This document shows, piece after piece, positions 1 to 7,813 of a DNA stretch of 64,000 nt. Each line of letters begins with the position of its first letter. The first letter of the stretch is position 1. Position numbers and translations under genes: made by a program. Source of the DNA: Legionella maioricensis (GTDB taxonomy: Bacteria > Pseudomonadota > Gammaproteobacteria > Legionellales > Legionellaceae). The notes beneath the pieces are model-generated. The model saw only the letters and a program-made list of their open reading frames with translations, was not told where the DNA came from and ran no database searches. Where the stretch lies: assembly GCF_023618015.1 (NCBI RefSeq), contig NZ_JAJKBJ010000013.1, positions 28,185 through 92,184 of the forward strand, written 5' to 3'.

Positions 1-202
1 GACGTCGAATAGTAAATAGGCCTTAGTATTTTTTAAACCATAAGTGCGCTTATTTATTAGTTATTATTAACGAATTTTCTTAATAAGTCTAAATAAAATA
101 AAAAAACTTGGCAAAATAGTTGTACAAACTATACAATTAAGGTACATGATGTGTCTGGCGATAGAGAATTAATCATTAGTAATGAATTCAGGGAGGAGGC
201 AA

Positions 203-709
203 ATGGGAATTTGGAAATCAGTGACCCTGGGGGTTTTATTATCTTTATCCATAAACAATGCTAATGCTCTTGCCACAACGATAATTAACTTTCCTCAATT
301 AGTCAGGGCTGTTGAGAATGGTGATGATGTTAAGGCAATTATTCATTTTGATAATTGTGACTTTATTGAAGGATCTCTTTCGAGTCAATTTCAGGGACAA
401 ATAAGAAGGACATTAGAAGGGGCTACTACTCGGTTTAATTTTACCACATATCTTCACTTTAAAGAGAGAATTAACGATCAATTAAAGGATACAGTCACAA
501 CCTCCATGATAGTTCATGTAGAGCAACCTTTAGGAGTTGGCGAATTGTGGACTATATTCGGGCGTTTGAGTGTCTTTGACGACAATACGGCGACCCTCCA
601 TATCAATTTATTTGATCCTCACCATAAAAACCGACTGGGTCTTGATTGGCTTTGTAACATTAGTAATGGCAGAGATGACAATGGCTTAGTATTGTTTGAT
701 TTTCCTTAA
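203..709 (+). CDS. VirK-like secreted protein
   Basis: The product (168 aa) begins with a typical export signal (basic start, hydrophobic core, ending near NANALA) and continues with a short pattern, LVRAVENGDDVKAIIHFDNC, that resembles the VirK family (a leucine-rich helix, then a Gly/Asp turn and a conserved Cys). VirK proteins are small secreted or periplasmic proteins linked to virulence in plant and animal pathogens, and their biochemical role is unsettled. An in-frame ATG lies 21 bases earlier, but the strong GGGAGGAGG site sits just before the ATG at 203, so the shorter form is chosen. No operon partner is visible; the next gene is convergent. Family assignment is by pattern only. Confidence 0.7.
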   Translation: MGIWKSVTLGVLLSLSINNANALATTIINFPQLVRAVENGDDVKAIIHFDNCDFIEGSLSSQFQGQIRRTLEGATTRFNFTTYLHFKERINDQLKDTVTTSMIVHVEQPLGVGELWTIFGRLSVFDDNTATLHINLFDPHHKNRLGLDWLCNISNGRDDNGLVLFDFP

Positions 710-734
710 CAACAATCAAGTGATTGGAATGTGA

Positions 735-765
735 ATCGAAAACAAAATCTCAGCCCCGGGTTTAG
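735..765. terminator. Possible terminator hairpin between convergent genes
   Basis: A short inverted repeat (gccccg ... cggggc, about 12-base loop) lies between the convergent VirK-like and ankyrin genes. Read on the minus strand it is followed by a T-rich run, so it could terminate the ankyrin gene. The stem is short, so confidence is low. Confidence 0.3.
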
Positions 766-789
766 TAGCCTCGGGGCCAGAGCTATCCA

Positions 790-3327
790 TTAGATACCGC
801 GAGGCTTTTTATTCAGTGGTAGGCCAAACAATTCTTCTTCTGTTTCCTCATCAGACATTTCTTCTGTTTCCAGAGGTAGTGAAATGGGTTCAAATTTTCG
901 TTTAATGCCTTGAGTAGATGGGAAAAACTTAAATCGATTCATAGAAGCGTCTGCTGCCAGGCTTATTGGAGAAGGGTAGCGACTTATTATTAGGTCACTC
1001 AGATTATCCCAACCAGTTTCTCTATAGTGTTTAAAAAGCACGACAGGATCGATAACAGGCGAGCGCTCATTAAGATCCAATAACAGCCCAAGACTATTAT
1101 GGGTGAGCAACATCGGCTCCATACATAATTCACTAAATATTTCAGTAGACATATCCAATTCATTATTCAACGCGCACTTCAACAGTATATTAATTAATTC
1201 GCTCGATCTAAATTTGAAAGCCAGCTCAAAAAGATCCTTCGCCATTTTTGGTGTTTGACGGAAAGGGAACTTTTGGAGGATGTAAATACATTCCCAAGGG
1301 TTTTCTAATTCGATAAACGCTTCCAAAATCTTTTCAGTTGAAAATACTCTTTTTTCTAAAAGACTATGCAAACTATGGCGATGCGCTCTTTTATAGTGTT
1401 CCAACCAGGTATTTGTACATTTGAAAGACGCAGCCGCTAATAGTGGATTTTTTTCCAAAACTGAGGCATTTAAGATTTGGTATGCTGATAAGAATTTAAT
1501 GGTCAAACCAGATTGTAACAGGAGCAATGCTGCTTCAGAGGATGCGGGTCTTCCTCTTAGAGGGAGTAAAGCTATTTCAAAGGGAGAATAAGATTTCATT
1601 TGAGGAAGATTTGAAGGGGGGCAAAATCTCCAGAAATGTATTTCTTGTTGCAGATTGACTCCGTTGTTTGCAAGTACTAGGAGGAGTTGGGGCCTAAACA
1701 TGATCGCAAGTTTAATGACTTGTGAAAAATCGGTAGTGAGCACCTCTTCAGGAAAAAGTGACATCCATGGCTCAATGGAATCAAGAAATTGATTTATAGC
1801 ATTAAGATCAATAAAATTCTCGGGCCAGCATTCAATGCGGGAAAAAAGTTGTAATTCCGATTCAATAAGGCGCGATAGTTTACCTGGCTGGTTGAAATAA
1901 TTACACCTCATTTCTTTTCTTTCCAATAAAGAGGTTAATTCATGGACAAAATTGAGGTACTGCTCGGGATGAGTTATGTGCACCTGCAGTAACACTTCAT
2001 GAATAACAGAAGAGAGATTAAATATTCTGTTTTTTGGCTTTTTGATTTTATCAATCAGGTAGGAGGCGACTTCATAATGCCCCCTTTGAAGGGCAGTTAC
2101 TAAAGGGGTGTGAAATCGAAGAGACGGAGGCTGCTTATCTGTCGGAGTTGGATATCGCATTGTGTCATAATTATCATAGGGACAACCCAAGTCAACTTTA
2201 GCGCCGCAATGTTCTATAAGATATTTCACCGTAGCAAGATTACCTTGCCTGGCCGCTTCAATAAGTAATGTGGTTTCAGGCAGGTGTTTATTATCGACTC
2301 TATAAACTTGATTAGCGGATTTCTTTAAATCCAATTCTGTTGAGAGGTGAGTGAGTTTATCTAAGAGCCAAAAGGTGCATTTTGAGCCAGACCTTACAGC
2401 ATCTAAAAGTAAGCTTTTAATCCTGACAATATCCAGTTCTCGTATACTACAAAGGTATTTCATGCAACGAAGGCTATTACTCTTAATGGCCAGTGCGATT
2501 AGTTCGTCAATGACTTGTTCATTCAAGAGTCCTTCATCTGATTTCATCCTTTCTTGTTCCAGGCTTTCTTGCAATAAAAGCAGTCTGTCATGACGTACAA
2601 ATGCCATTTGAGCTGCCTTTAATTCGACCTGATTCAGGGCTGCGAGTTTATTCGGTAGTAAACTATTTGATCGTCTATTGCTTACGCTAAAAGACCGGGA
2701 ATCAATTAAGCTAAAATTGTAAAAAAACTTTGCCTCGTCCGCTGGTTTCGGGCCTGATAGGCCTTGTAAAAAAATGGCGTCAATTACTTCAGCAGGCATA
2801 GTATTAAAGTCAGCAACCATTGATTGATCTGACTTTCCATGAATCAAAGAGCGTATGGACTTGATGTCGGAAAAAATAGCGCGTATCTGAGGAGTTAGTG
2901 CCTCCATAAAAAAACTCTCGTCCAATAATAAGAGATTTGAAAGACTAAACTCTATCAGTTGGATATGGCTGGTCAATTGCAGTTGCACTTCCTGATCAGC
3001 AATGTTCTGCATGTCCCTGACCAAATCGGTGCATTTCTCTAGCATGCCATGGATGTGTTCAACGTATTGTTCACGATTATAGTCATGATTGTTAGAAACC
3101 ATCGTTTTTAAATCTTCTTCCAAAAGAGCAAGCTTTTGCTTTATCTTTAGATATTGTTGCAAATCAGTTTGATCCATTTGGTCGGTGTTAAGTTGGCTTC
3201 TAACCTGTTCTTCGGAGAGCATAGATAAACCTTGTATTAGGGATCCAGTTAGATCGAAAAAGGTGTTATCATAACACTTTTTATACAGAGCGGCAAGAAA
3301 TGGACCATAAGATCCACTGCTCAGCAA
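790..3327 (-). CDS. Ankyrin-repeat protein, candidate Dot/Icm effector
   Basis: A large cytosolic-type protein (845 aa) with no signal peptide. At about residues 352-425 there are two ankyrin-like repeats (a TTLLIEAARQGNLATVKYLIEH unit, then a TPLVTALQRGHYEVASYLI unit); the rest is mostly helical and may hide weaker repeats. The C-terminus has a very acidic patch, EEMSDEETEEEL, close to the end. This is the E-block type of signal known to help Dot/Icm export in Legionella. Basic clusters (KRK, KKPR) flank it and could act as nuclear targeting signals. The start at 3327 is a TTG; an ATG about 35 codons in is the alternative. It stands alone on its strand. Effector status is inferred. Confidence 0.75.
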   Translation of the reverse strand: MLSSGSYGPFLAALYKKCYDNTFFDLTGSLIQGLSMLSEEQVRSQLNTDQMDQTDLQQYLKIKQKLALLEEDLKTMVSNNHDYNREQYVEHIHGMLEKCTDLVRDMQNIADQEVQLQLTSHIQLIEFSLSNLLLLDESFFMEALTPQIRAIFSDIKSIRSLIHGKSDQSMVADFNTMPAEVIDAIFLQGLSGPKPADEAKFFYNFSLIDSRSFSVSNRRSNSLLPNKLAALNQVELKAAQMAFVRHDRLLLLQESLEQERMKSDEGLLNEQVIDELIALAIKSNSLRCMKYLCSIRELDIVRIKSLLLDAVRSGSKCTFWLLDKLTHLSTELDLKKSANQVYRVDNKHLPETTLLIEAARQGNLATVKYLIEHCGAKVDLGCPYDNYDTMRYPTPTDKQPPSLRFHTPLVTALQRGHYEVASYLIDKIKKPKNRIFNLSSVIHEVLLQVHITHPEQYLNFVHELTSLLERKEMRCNYFNQPGKLSRLIESELQLFSRIECWPENFIDLNAINQFLDSIEPWMSLFPEEVLTTDFSQVIKLAIMFRPQLLLVLANNGVNLQQEIHFWRFCPPSNLPQMKSYSPFEIALLPLRGRPASSEAALLLLQSGLTIKFLSAYQILNASVLEKNPLLAAASFKCTNTWLEHYKRAHRHSLHSLLEKRVFSTEKILEAFIELENPWECIYILQKFPFRQTPKMAKDLFELAFKFRSSELINILLKCALNNELDMSTEIFSELCMEPMLLTHNSLGLLLDLNERSPVIDPVVLFKHYRETGWDNLSDLIISRYPSPISLAADASMNRFKFFPSTQGIKRKFEPISLPLETEEMSDEETEEELFGLPLNKKPRGI

Positions 3328-3506
3328 AATTCCCGATTTCTCTTGGTGAATTTAAACGATAGTTTTCATAACCAGAGTGACAGTCTTTAGAGGCAAATCA
3401 TTACACCCAATACAGGTATAACCTTGCGCAGGGTAAATCTGGTACTCTGTTGATGCCGATTTCGTTGGTAAGAAATTATATAATCAGACTTAATTTTATC
3501 TGAACA

Positions 3507-3537
3507 CCTAGGCCGCGCATAAAACGCGGCACTTAGG
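3507..3537. repeat. Dispersed CCGCGCATAAA hairpin, downstream of upp
   Basis: An imperfect palindrome whose arms (cctaggccgcg and cgcggcacttagg) surround a short A-rich loop. A close relative with the same ccgcgcataaa core lies at 53535-53567, so this is a dispersed element. It follows the upp operon on the minus strand and may also act as a terminator or mRNA stabiliser. Confidence 0.5.
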
Positions 3538-3604
3538 AGGCGGGGGAACACCTGTCATCAGCCCCTAAAACTTGTTACAAGAGGAGTGATTCAATTTGGG
3601 TATT

Positions 3605-4249
3605 TTAATGATCTAATTTAGTACCATAGAGTCTATCACCAGCATCCCCCAAACCTGGAACGATGTATCCTTTATCATTCAATTCTGTATCGACCGCTGC
3701 GGTATATATAGTGACGTCGGGGTGTTCTTCATGAAATGAGGAAACTCCCTCGGGGGACGCCAGCAAACAGAGGAACTTTATCGATTTGGGATTCATGGCT
3801 TTGATTTCTTTGACCGCTGCTATGGCTGAATTGCCCGTTGCCAACATGGGATCGACTACAATGACATCGCGATCGTGCGTATGTTCTGGTAGCTTAAAAT
3901 AGTATTCAACAGGTTCTAATGTTTTCGGATCACGGTACAGGCCAATGTGTCCTATTCGCGCTGTAGGAACTAATTGTAACATTCCATCCACCAGACCATT
4001 TCCGGCCCGCAATATGGAAACAAAAACCATTTTTTTACCTTTTAATACCGGGGACATCATGGTTGCTAGCGGGGTTTCAATTTCTTCATATTCAACTTCT
4101 AAATCACGAGTTACTTCGTAGGCTAATAGCATACTGACTTCATGCATTAAAGCGCGAAATTTGACCGTGCTGGTTTCCTTTTTGCGCATAATCGTTAGTT
4201 TATGTTGAATTAAAGGGTGAGTGACGACAACAATTTGAGACATATCCAT
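3605..4249 (-). CDS. upp: Uracil phosphoribosyltransferase
   Basis: Converts uracil and PRPP to UMP in the cytosol. The protein (about 214 aa) has the family's usual length and motifs: the PRPP loop ([13 protein letters not shown]), the SILRAGNGL segment, and the C-terminal uracil-binding region ([14 protein letters not shown]). Several ATGs cluster at the front; the one at 4249 has AAGGA six bases upstream and is preferred over 4255. It is the last gene of a three-gene minus-strand unit behind a GTP cyclohydrolase II-like gene and a DUF1688 gene. That company suggests a role in the URC pyrimidine-breakdown route, in which a UPRTase makes UMP from uracil, as well as ordinary salvage. Confidence 0.95.
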   Translation of the reverse strand: MDMSQIVVVTHPLIQHKLTIMRKKETSTVKFRALMHEVSMLLAYEVTRDLEVEYEEIETPLATMMSPVLKGKKMVFVSILRAGNGLVDGMLQLVPTARIGHIGLYRDPKTLEPVEYYFKLPEHTHDRDVIVVDPMLATGNSAIAAVKEIKAMNPKSIKFLCLLASPEGVSSFHEEHPDVTIYTAAVDTELNDKGYIVPGLGDAGDRLYGTKLDH

Positions 4250-4261
4250 TATCATTCCTTA

Positions 4262-5503
4262 TTAAAAGACAGTTCCATCACTAATAATTTGGATGGGGGG
4301 AGTTCCTTGTGTTCGATTTCTTTTTGCAATTCTTCGTCCAGCTTCCCAGGTACCACCTTGTAAAATTTTAGCCAAAGGGAGGGAGGTCGTATCTTTATGG
4401 AGTTGTTTTCTGATTAATTCAGCAAGTTCATCCAGAAGGGCTACAGTCAAAGCTCGCCATTCGACTATGGCTTCAGAGCCTGGATCCTGCGGTTGTAATA
4501 AAAGATTTTTATTTTTTATCTGTAGTAATTCAGTATCGATCAACAAACCACCATTTCTATATTCGGGTAGTCCTGTAAGCTGATCTAAATCAGTTACAGT
4601 AATTCCTGCTTCCTCAAGCGGTTCAATTAAGGAATAGGATAGCCATTGTGACAATTTATGGAAAGGGATGTATTCAGACCCTGGACTGTTTGTTTTTAAT
4701 GCATTATGAATCCATACATCGCCTAATGAAACATTATGCAGTAACAATCTTACTGGCCATACATCACTGAAACCATTTAGTACAGCCTGGAAAATTGTTG
4801 TTGCTGAAAGAGTGTTACTTATTTTTAAAGAACTGAGGTAAGAATAAAAGTCACCCAGACGGCCATGAGTACCAAAGTATTGAGTATTTTGGTTGATGGC
4901 AGTACCTAATCGGTTGAGTAATGCGACGCGTCCTTTAACGCCTTCAAGTGAATTAGTTGGCGTGACTTGAAATCCTTTTAATAAATCTTCTTCGGTAAAT
5001 TTTAGCAAACTTCGGGCATCAACGCGCAGAGGTTCTTGGGGATTATTACTAAATGTCCCATTTTGATAAAGAGCTAAACTGGCGAGTGCCAATCCTTCGG
5101 AGCGACTGTACTCTTTCCTTGTATCTGTATCCATATAACGCCAGGATGAGCCAGCACCAGCATCCAGAAAAACACTAATAATAACCAGTTCATAAAGAAT
5201 TTTTCCTTGCTCCTCAGGAGAAAGTTGAACCAGTTTTTTTTTCATGTTGTTAATCCGGTCAATACCTCCGACCTCGAAATGTCGCCATCGACTGTGATAA
5301 GGAATATTGAGATCAGGATATTGCTCTCTAATCACATTAATGACAAAAGAAGCAGTTGATGTCATTTTTTCGGGATCGAGGGCAAAATGTTGCAGACGAT
5401 CTTGCTTTGCCAGATTTAAAAGACGATGGGCCTGTAAACGAATAGTGGCTGGATCACGAAGCTTTATTATTATCTGGTCTTCTTGTTGTTCTTCGTTATT
5501 CAT
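4262..5503 (-). CDS. urc4: DUF1688 / URC4-like uracil catabolism protein
   Basis: A 413-aa soluble protein matching the DUF1688 family, whose fungal member Urc4 is required for uracil breakdown in Lachancea kluyveri. Recognisable pieces are LRDPATIRLQAHRLLNLA near the front, a central VSVFLDAGAGSSWRY-type stretch, GLALASLALYQNGTFS, and a GTWEAGRRIA-type end. The biochemical step is not firmly established. The ATG at 5503 overlaps the stop of the upstream gene (ending at 5496), so the two are probably translationally coupled; the longer reading frame to 5608 runs inside that gene and is rejected. upp follows 12 bases downstream. Confidence 0.9.
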   Translation of the reverse strand: MNNEEQQEDQIIIKLRDPATIRLQAHRLLNLAKQDRLQHFALDPEKMTSTASFVINVIREQYPDLNIPYHSRWRHFEVGGIDRINNMKKKLVQLSPEEQGKILYELVIISVFLDAGAGSSWRYMDTDTRKEYSRSEGLALASLALYQNGTFSNNPQEPLRVDARSLLKFTEEDLLKGFQVTPTNSLEGVKGRVALLNRLGTAINQNTQYFGTHGRLGDFYSYLSSLKISNTLSATTIFQAVLNGFSDVWPVRLLLHNVSLGDVWIHNALKTNSPGSEYIPFHKLSQWLSYSLIEPLEEAGITVTDLDQLTGLPEYRNGGLLIDTELLQIKNKNLLLQPQDPGSEAIVEWRALTVALLDELAELIRKQLHKDTTSLPLAKILQGGTWEAGRRIAKRNRTQGTPPIQIISDGTVF

Positions 5504-6764
5504 GAAGCCCCCGTCCTTTGGGCTGAGCCAGTTCGTTAATGTCGAGAATGCCATCAGGAGAGTAGTAACCTGCTGCACGTTTGGCGTCCATCTCCACCTT
5601 AGCATCAAGAGGAATCAGCTCGTCCGGAATTTTGACTCGTTCTACAACATTTATTCCTGATTTTTGTAAGGATTCAAATTTCATGTTGGACATGGAAACA
5701 AAGCGATGAATTTTGGTAATTCCTAACCAATGCAATATATCAGACATTAATTCCTGAAAGCGCATGTCTTGTACTCCAGCAACGCATTCAGTCCTTTCAA
5801 AATATTTTGCAGCAGTATCACCGCCTTGTTGCCTTTTACGGGCATTATAAACCAGGAACTTGGTGACTTCTCCCAAGGCTCTTCCTTCTTTACGATTATA
5901 AACGATAAGGCCTGCTCCCCCTCTTTGAGCGGACTCGATACACAGTTCAATTCCATGAGCGAGATAAGGTCTGCAAGTACAGATATCTGAACCAAAGACA
6001 TCCGAACCATTGCATTCATCATGAATTCGGCAGGTTAACTCGATTTTAGGATCGTGAATGGTGGTTACATCACCAAAAAAATAAGCGGTTAATCCTCCTA
6101 TAGGAGGTAAAAAGACATCCAGATCGCTGCGGGTGACTAATTCGGGAAACATGCCAGCAGTTTGTTCAAATAAGGTTCGTCGCAATAACGACTCTGAAAT
6201 TTGAAATCGTTCTGCAATACCCGGTAAATACCAAACAGGCTCTATTGCCGCTTTGGTTACTACGACGTCCCCTGACTCACTCAAAATTTTCCCATCGGGT
6301 TTTAACCGTCCTTTTTGCATTGCTGTATGCAATTCAGGAATATTAATATGGGCTCGAGTCACTGCTATGGTGGGTCTAATGTCATAGCCTGCTTTTATTT
6401 CATCGGCGAACACCTCTGCGACAAGATGTCCCCAGGGATCAAGGGAAACAATTTTACCGGGTTCGCTCCATTGTTTATGAGGACCTATGCTTACTGGGGG
6501 CGTCGTGTTTGTTAAATCGGGTACGTGTTCGGGATCAAGTACGCCTGCAGCTACTGCAAGAGCGCGATAAACAGAGTAAGAACCCGAATGGGTACCTATC
6601 GCATTACGGTTTTTAATATTGGTAAGAGACGCTATCACCGGACCACGTTCTTTAGGATTCTCCTCACCCCATTTAATTTTTAATGGTGCGGCAGTATGGC
6701 CTGCAGGATGGGAGGATAAAATGATATGTCCTTTGGATTTTTTCTTTAAATCATCTGGTGTCAT
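5496..6764 (-). CDS. urc1: GTP cyclohydrolase II-like URC1 protein
   Basis: The first gene of the urc1-urc4-upp unit, 422 aa. The C-terminal half is a GTP cyclohydrolase II (RibA) domain with the zinc cysteines C251, C262 and C264 in CNGSDVFGSDICTC. RibA normally opens GTP for riboflavin synthesis. This form has a long N-terminal domain (about 200 residues, with SNPxG-like and WGHLVAEVF motifs) typical of the Urc1 branch, which acts in uracil catabolism, probably on a uridine nucleotide. No other riboflavin gene is near, and the neighbours are the URC set. A ribosome site (AAAGGGATT) precedes the ATG. The family call is firm; the precise reaction is inferred. Confidence 0.9.
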   Translation of the reverse strand: MTPDDLKKKSKGHIILSSHPAGHTAAPLKIKWGEENPKERGPVIASLTNIKNRNAIGTHSGSYSVYRALAVAAGVLDPEHVPDLTNTTPPVSIGPHKQWSEPGKIVSLDPWGHLVAEVFADEIKAGYDIRPTIAVTRAHINIPELHTAMQKGRLKPDGKILSESGDVVVTKAAIEPVWYLPGIAERFQISESLLRRTLFEQTAGMFPELVTRSDLDVFLPPIGGLTAYFFGDVTTIHDPKIELTCRIHDECNGSDVFGSDICTCRPYLAHGIELCIESAQRGGAGLIVYNRKEGRALGEVTKFLVYNARKRQQGGDTAAKYFERTECVAGVQDMRFQELMSDILHWLGITKIHRFVSMSNMKFESLQKSGINVVERVKIPDELIPLDAKVEMDAKRAAGYYSPDGILDINELAQPKGRGLHE

Positions 6765-6984
6765 AGTACTAATCCCTTTAGTTTCAATGAACTTGGAATA
6801 CTTGAATTCGGAGTTTCTAATTTAATCATAGCAGAAGAGTTTGGGGAGAAGATAGTCAATGTCCCTGTTTTGAAAGACGCCGTTTATCGAAGACAGTCGT
6901 CTAAGAATTATAAATTGAACTGGATTTGGATTCTCGTTATCATAGCTGAACCAAAGTGTGCCATTCGTCAGGAAGATTCGTATC

Positions 6985-7374
6985 ATGACTACTCTAATTA
7001 TTTGTTTGCTTATTGCTATTATTTTGCCTTATCTGGCCAAGCTGCCCGTGGGATATGCGATGCAAAAAGCAAAAGGGGGGTATGATAATAATCATCCACG
7101 TGAACAACAGGCGAGTTTGAAGGGATTTGGGGCTCGTGCCGTTGCTGCGCATCAAAATTGTTTTGAATCATTAGCTATATTTTCTACGGCAGCATTAACT
7201 GCTTTGGTAACCAATCATGTTTCTCTAATCATCCAGACTCTAGCGGTTATTTATATTGTTTCTCGTTTTATTTATGTTGTTTTGTATTTAATGAATTTGG
7301 CTGCTTTAAGATCAACTATTTGGTTTGTTGGAATTATCTGTTGTCTTTCCATTATGTTTTTATGCCTTTCTTAA
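6985..7374 (+). CDS. MAPEG family membrane protein
   Basis: A short integral membrane protein (about 129 aa) with four hydrophobic helices. It carries the MAPEG pattern: a first helix ending in a Pro/Tyr segment, a loop reading HPREQQASLKGFGARAVAAHQNCFESL with the conserved R-A-x-x-A-H-x-N-x-x-E core, then further helices. MAPEG proteins include glutathione-dependent membrane transferases and many bacterial members of unknown substrate. The ATG at 6985 follows an AGGAAG site; the upstream in-frame codon at 6958 would add nine unlikely residues. It is divergent from the urc operon. Confidence 0.85.
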   Translation: MTTLIICLLIAIILPYLAKLPVGYAMQKAKGGYDNNHPREQQASLKGFGARAVAAHQNCFESLAIFSTAALTALVTNHVSLIIQTLAVIYIVSRFIYVVLYLMNLAALRSTIWFVGIICCLSIMFLCLS

Positions 7375-7540
7375 TCCCTGGTCAGATATCGATTTTCCAG
7401 TTTAGCGCACTGCCATTTTTTAGGCTTGGTCTGGGTGAAAGCGAATGCTGTAACTCGGGGATCTGATAACACATCATCTCGAGTTACGACTGCGTCTCTA
7501 CCCAGGCAAATATCATATTATTTATTCCCTGAGCGAATTA

Positions 7541-7623
7541 CGTCATCTCGAGCACCGCCAGAGATCTCATGGTTAGGGCGCATCGCCATATTCCGGAGAT
7601 CTCTGGCGGTGATCGAGATGACG
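7541..7623. repeat. Near-perfect 28-bp inverted repeat
   Basis: Two 28-base arms (7541-7568 and 7596-7623) are reverse complements with one mismatch and enclose a 27-base loop. The arms start and end with cgtcatctcga / tcgagatgacg. No gene lies inside. It resembles a small palindromic mobile element and sits in the roughly 440-base gap before the chitinase gene. A further imperfect direct repeat (cgagttac ... tgcgtc ... acccagg) occurs on both sides, near 7480-7507 and 7696-7724. Confidence 0.75.
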
Positions 7624-7813
7624 GTATTCTGATGAGCTCAAGAGAGCCTGGGGGAAAACGCGAGCTGTAACCAGGGACTTGTGGTACTTATACCGAGTTA
7701 CAAATGCGTCTTCACCCAGGTGACTGAGTTTAAGAAATATCATCTTGATTTCTACATAAATCAAAAAGTTATGTTAAATTGGAACACTCCAATTTTAAAA
7801 AAGGAATCAACGG

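Noticed and set aside
5504..5608. Longer N-terminus for the DUF1688 protein
   Set aside because: It would lie wholly inside the urc1 gene; the ATG at 5503 overlapping the urc1 stop is the natural coupled start.
5307..5660. Plus-strand ORF across urc4/urc1
   Set aside because: It is antisense to two well-supported genes and shows no recognisable protein.
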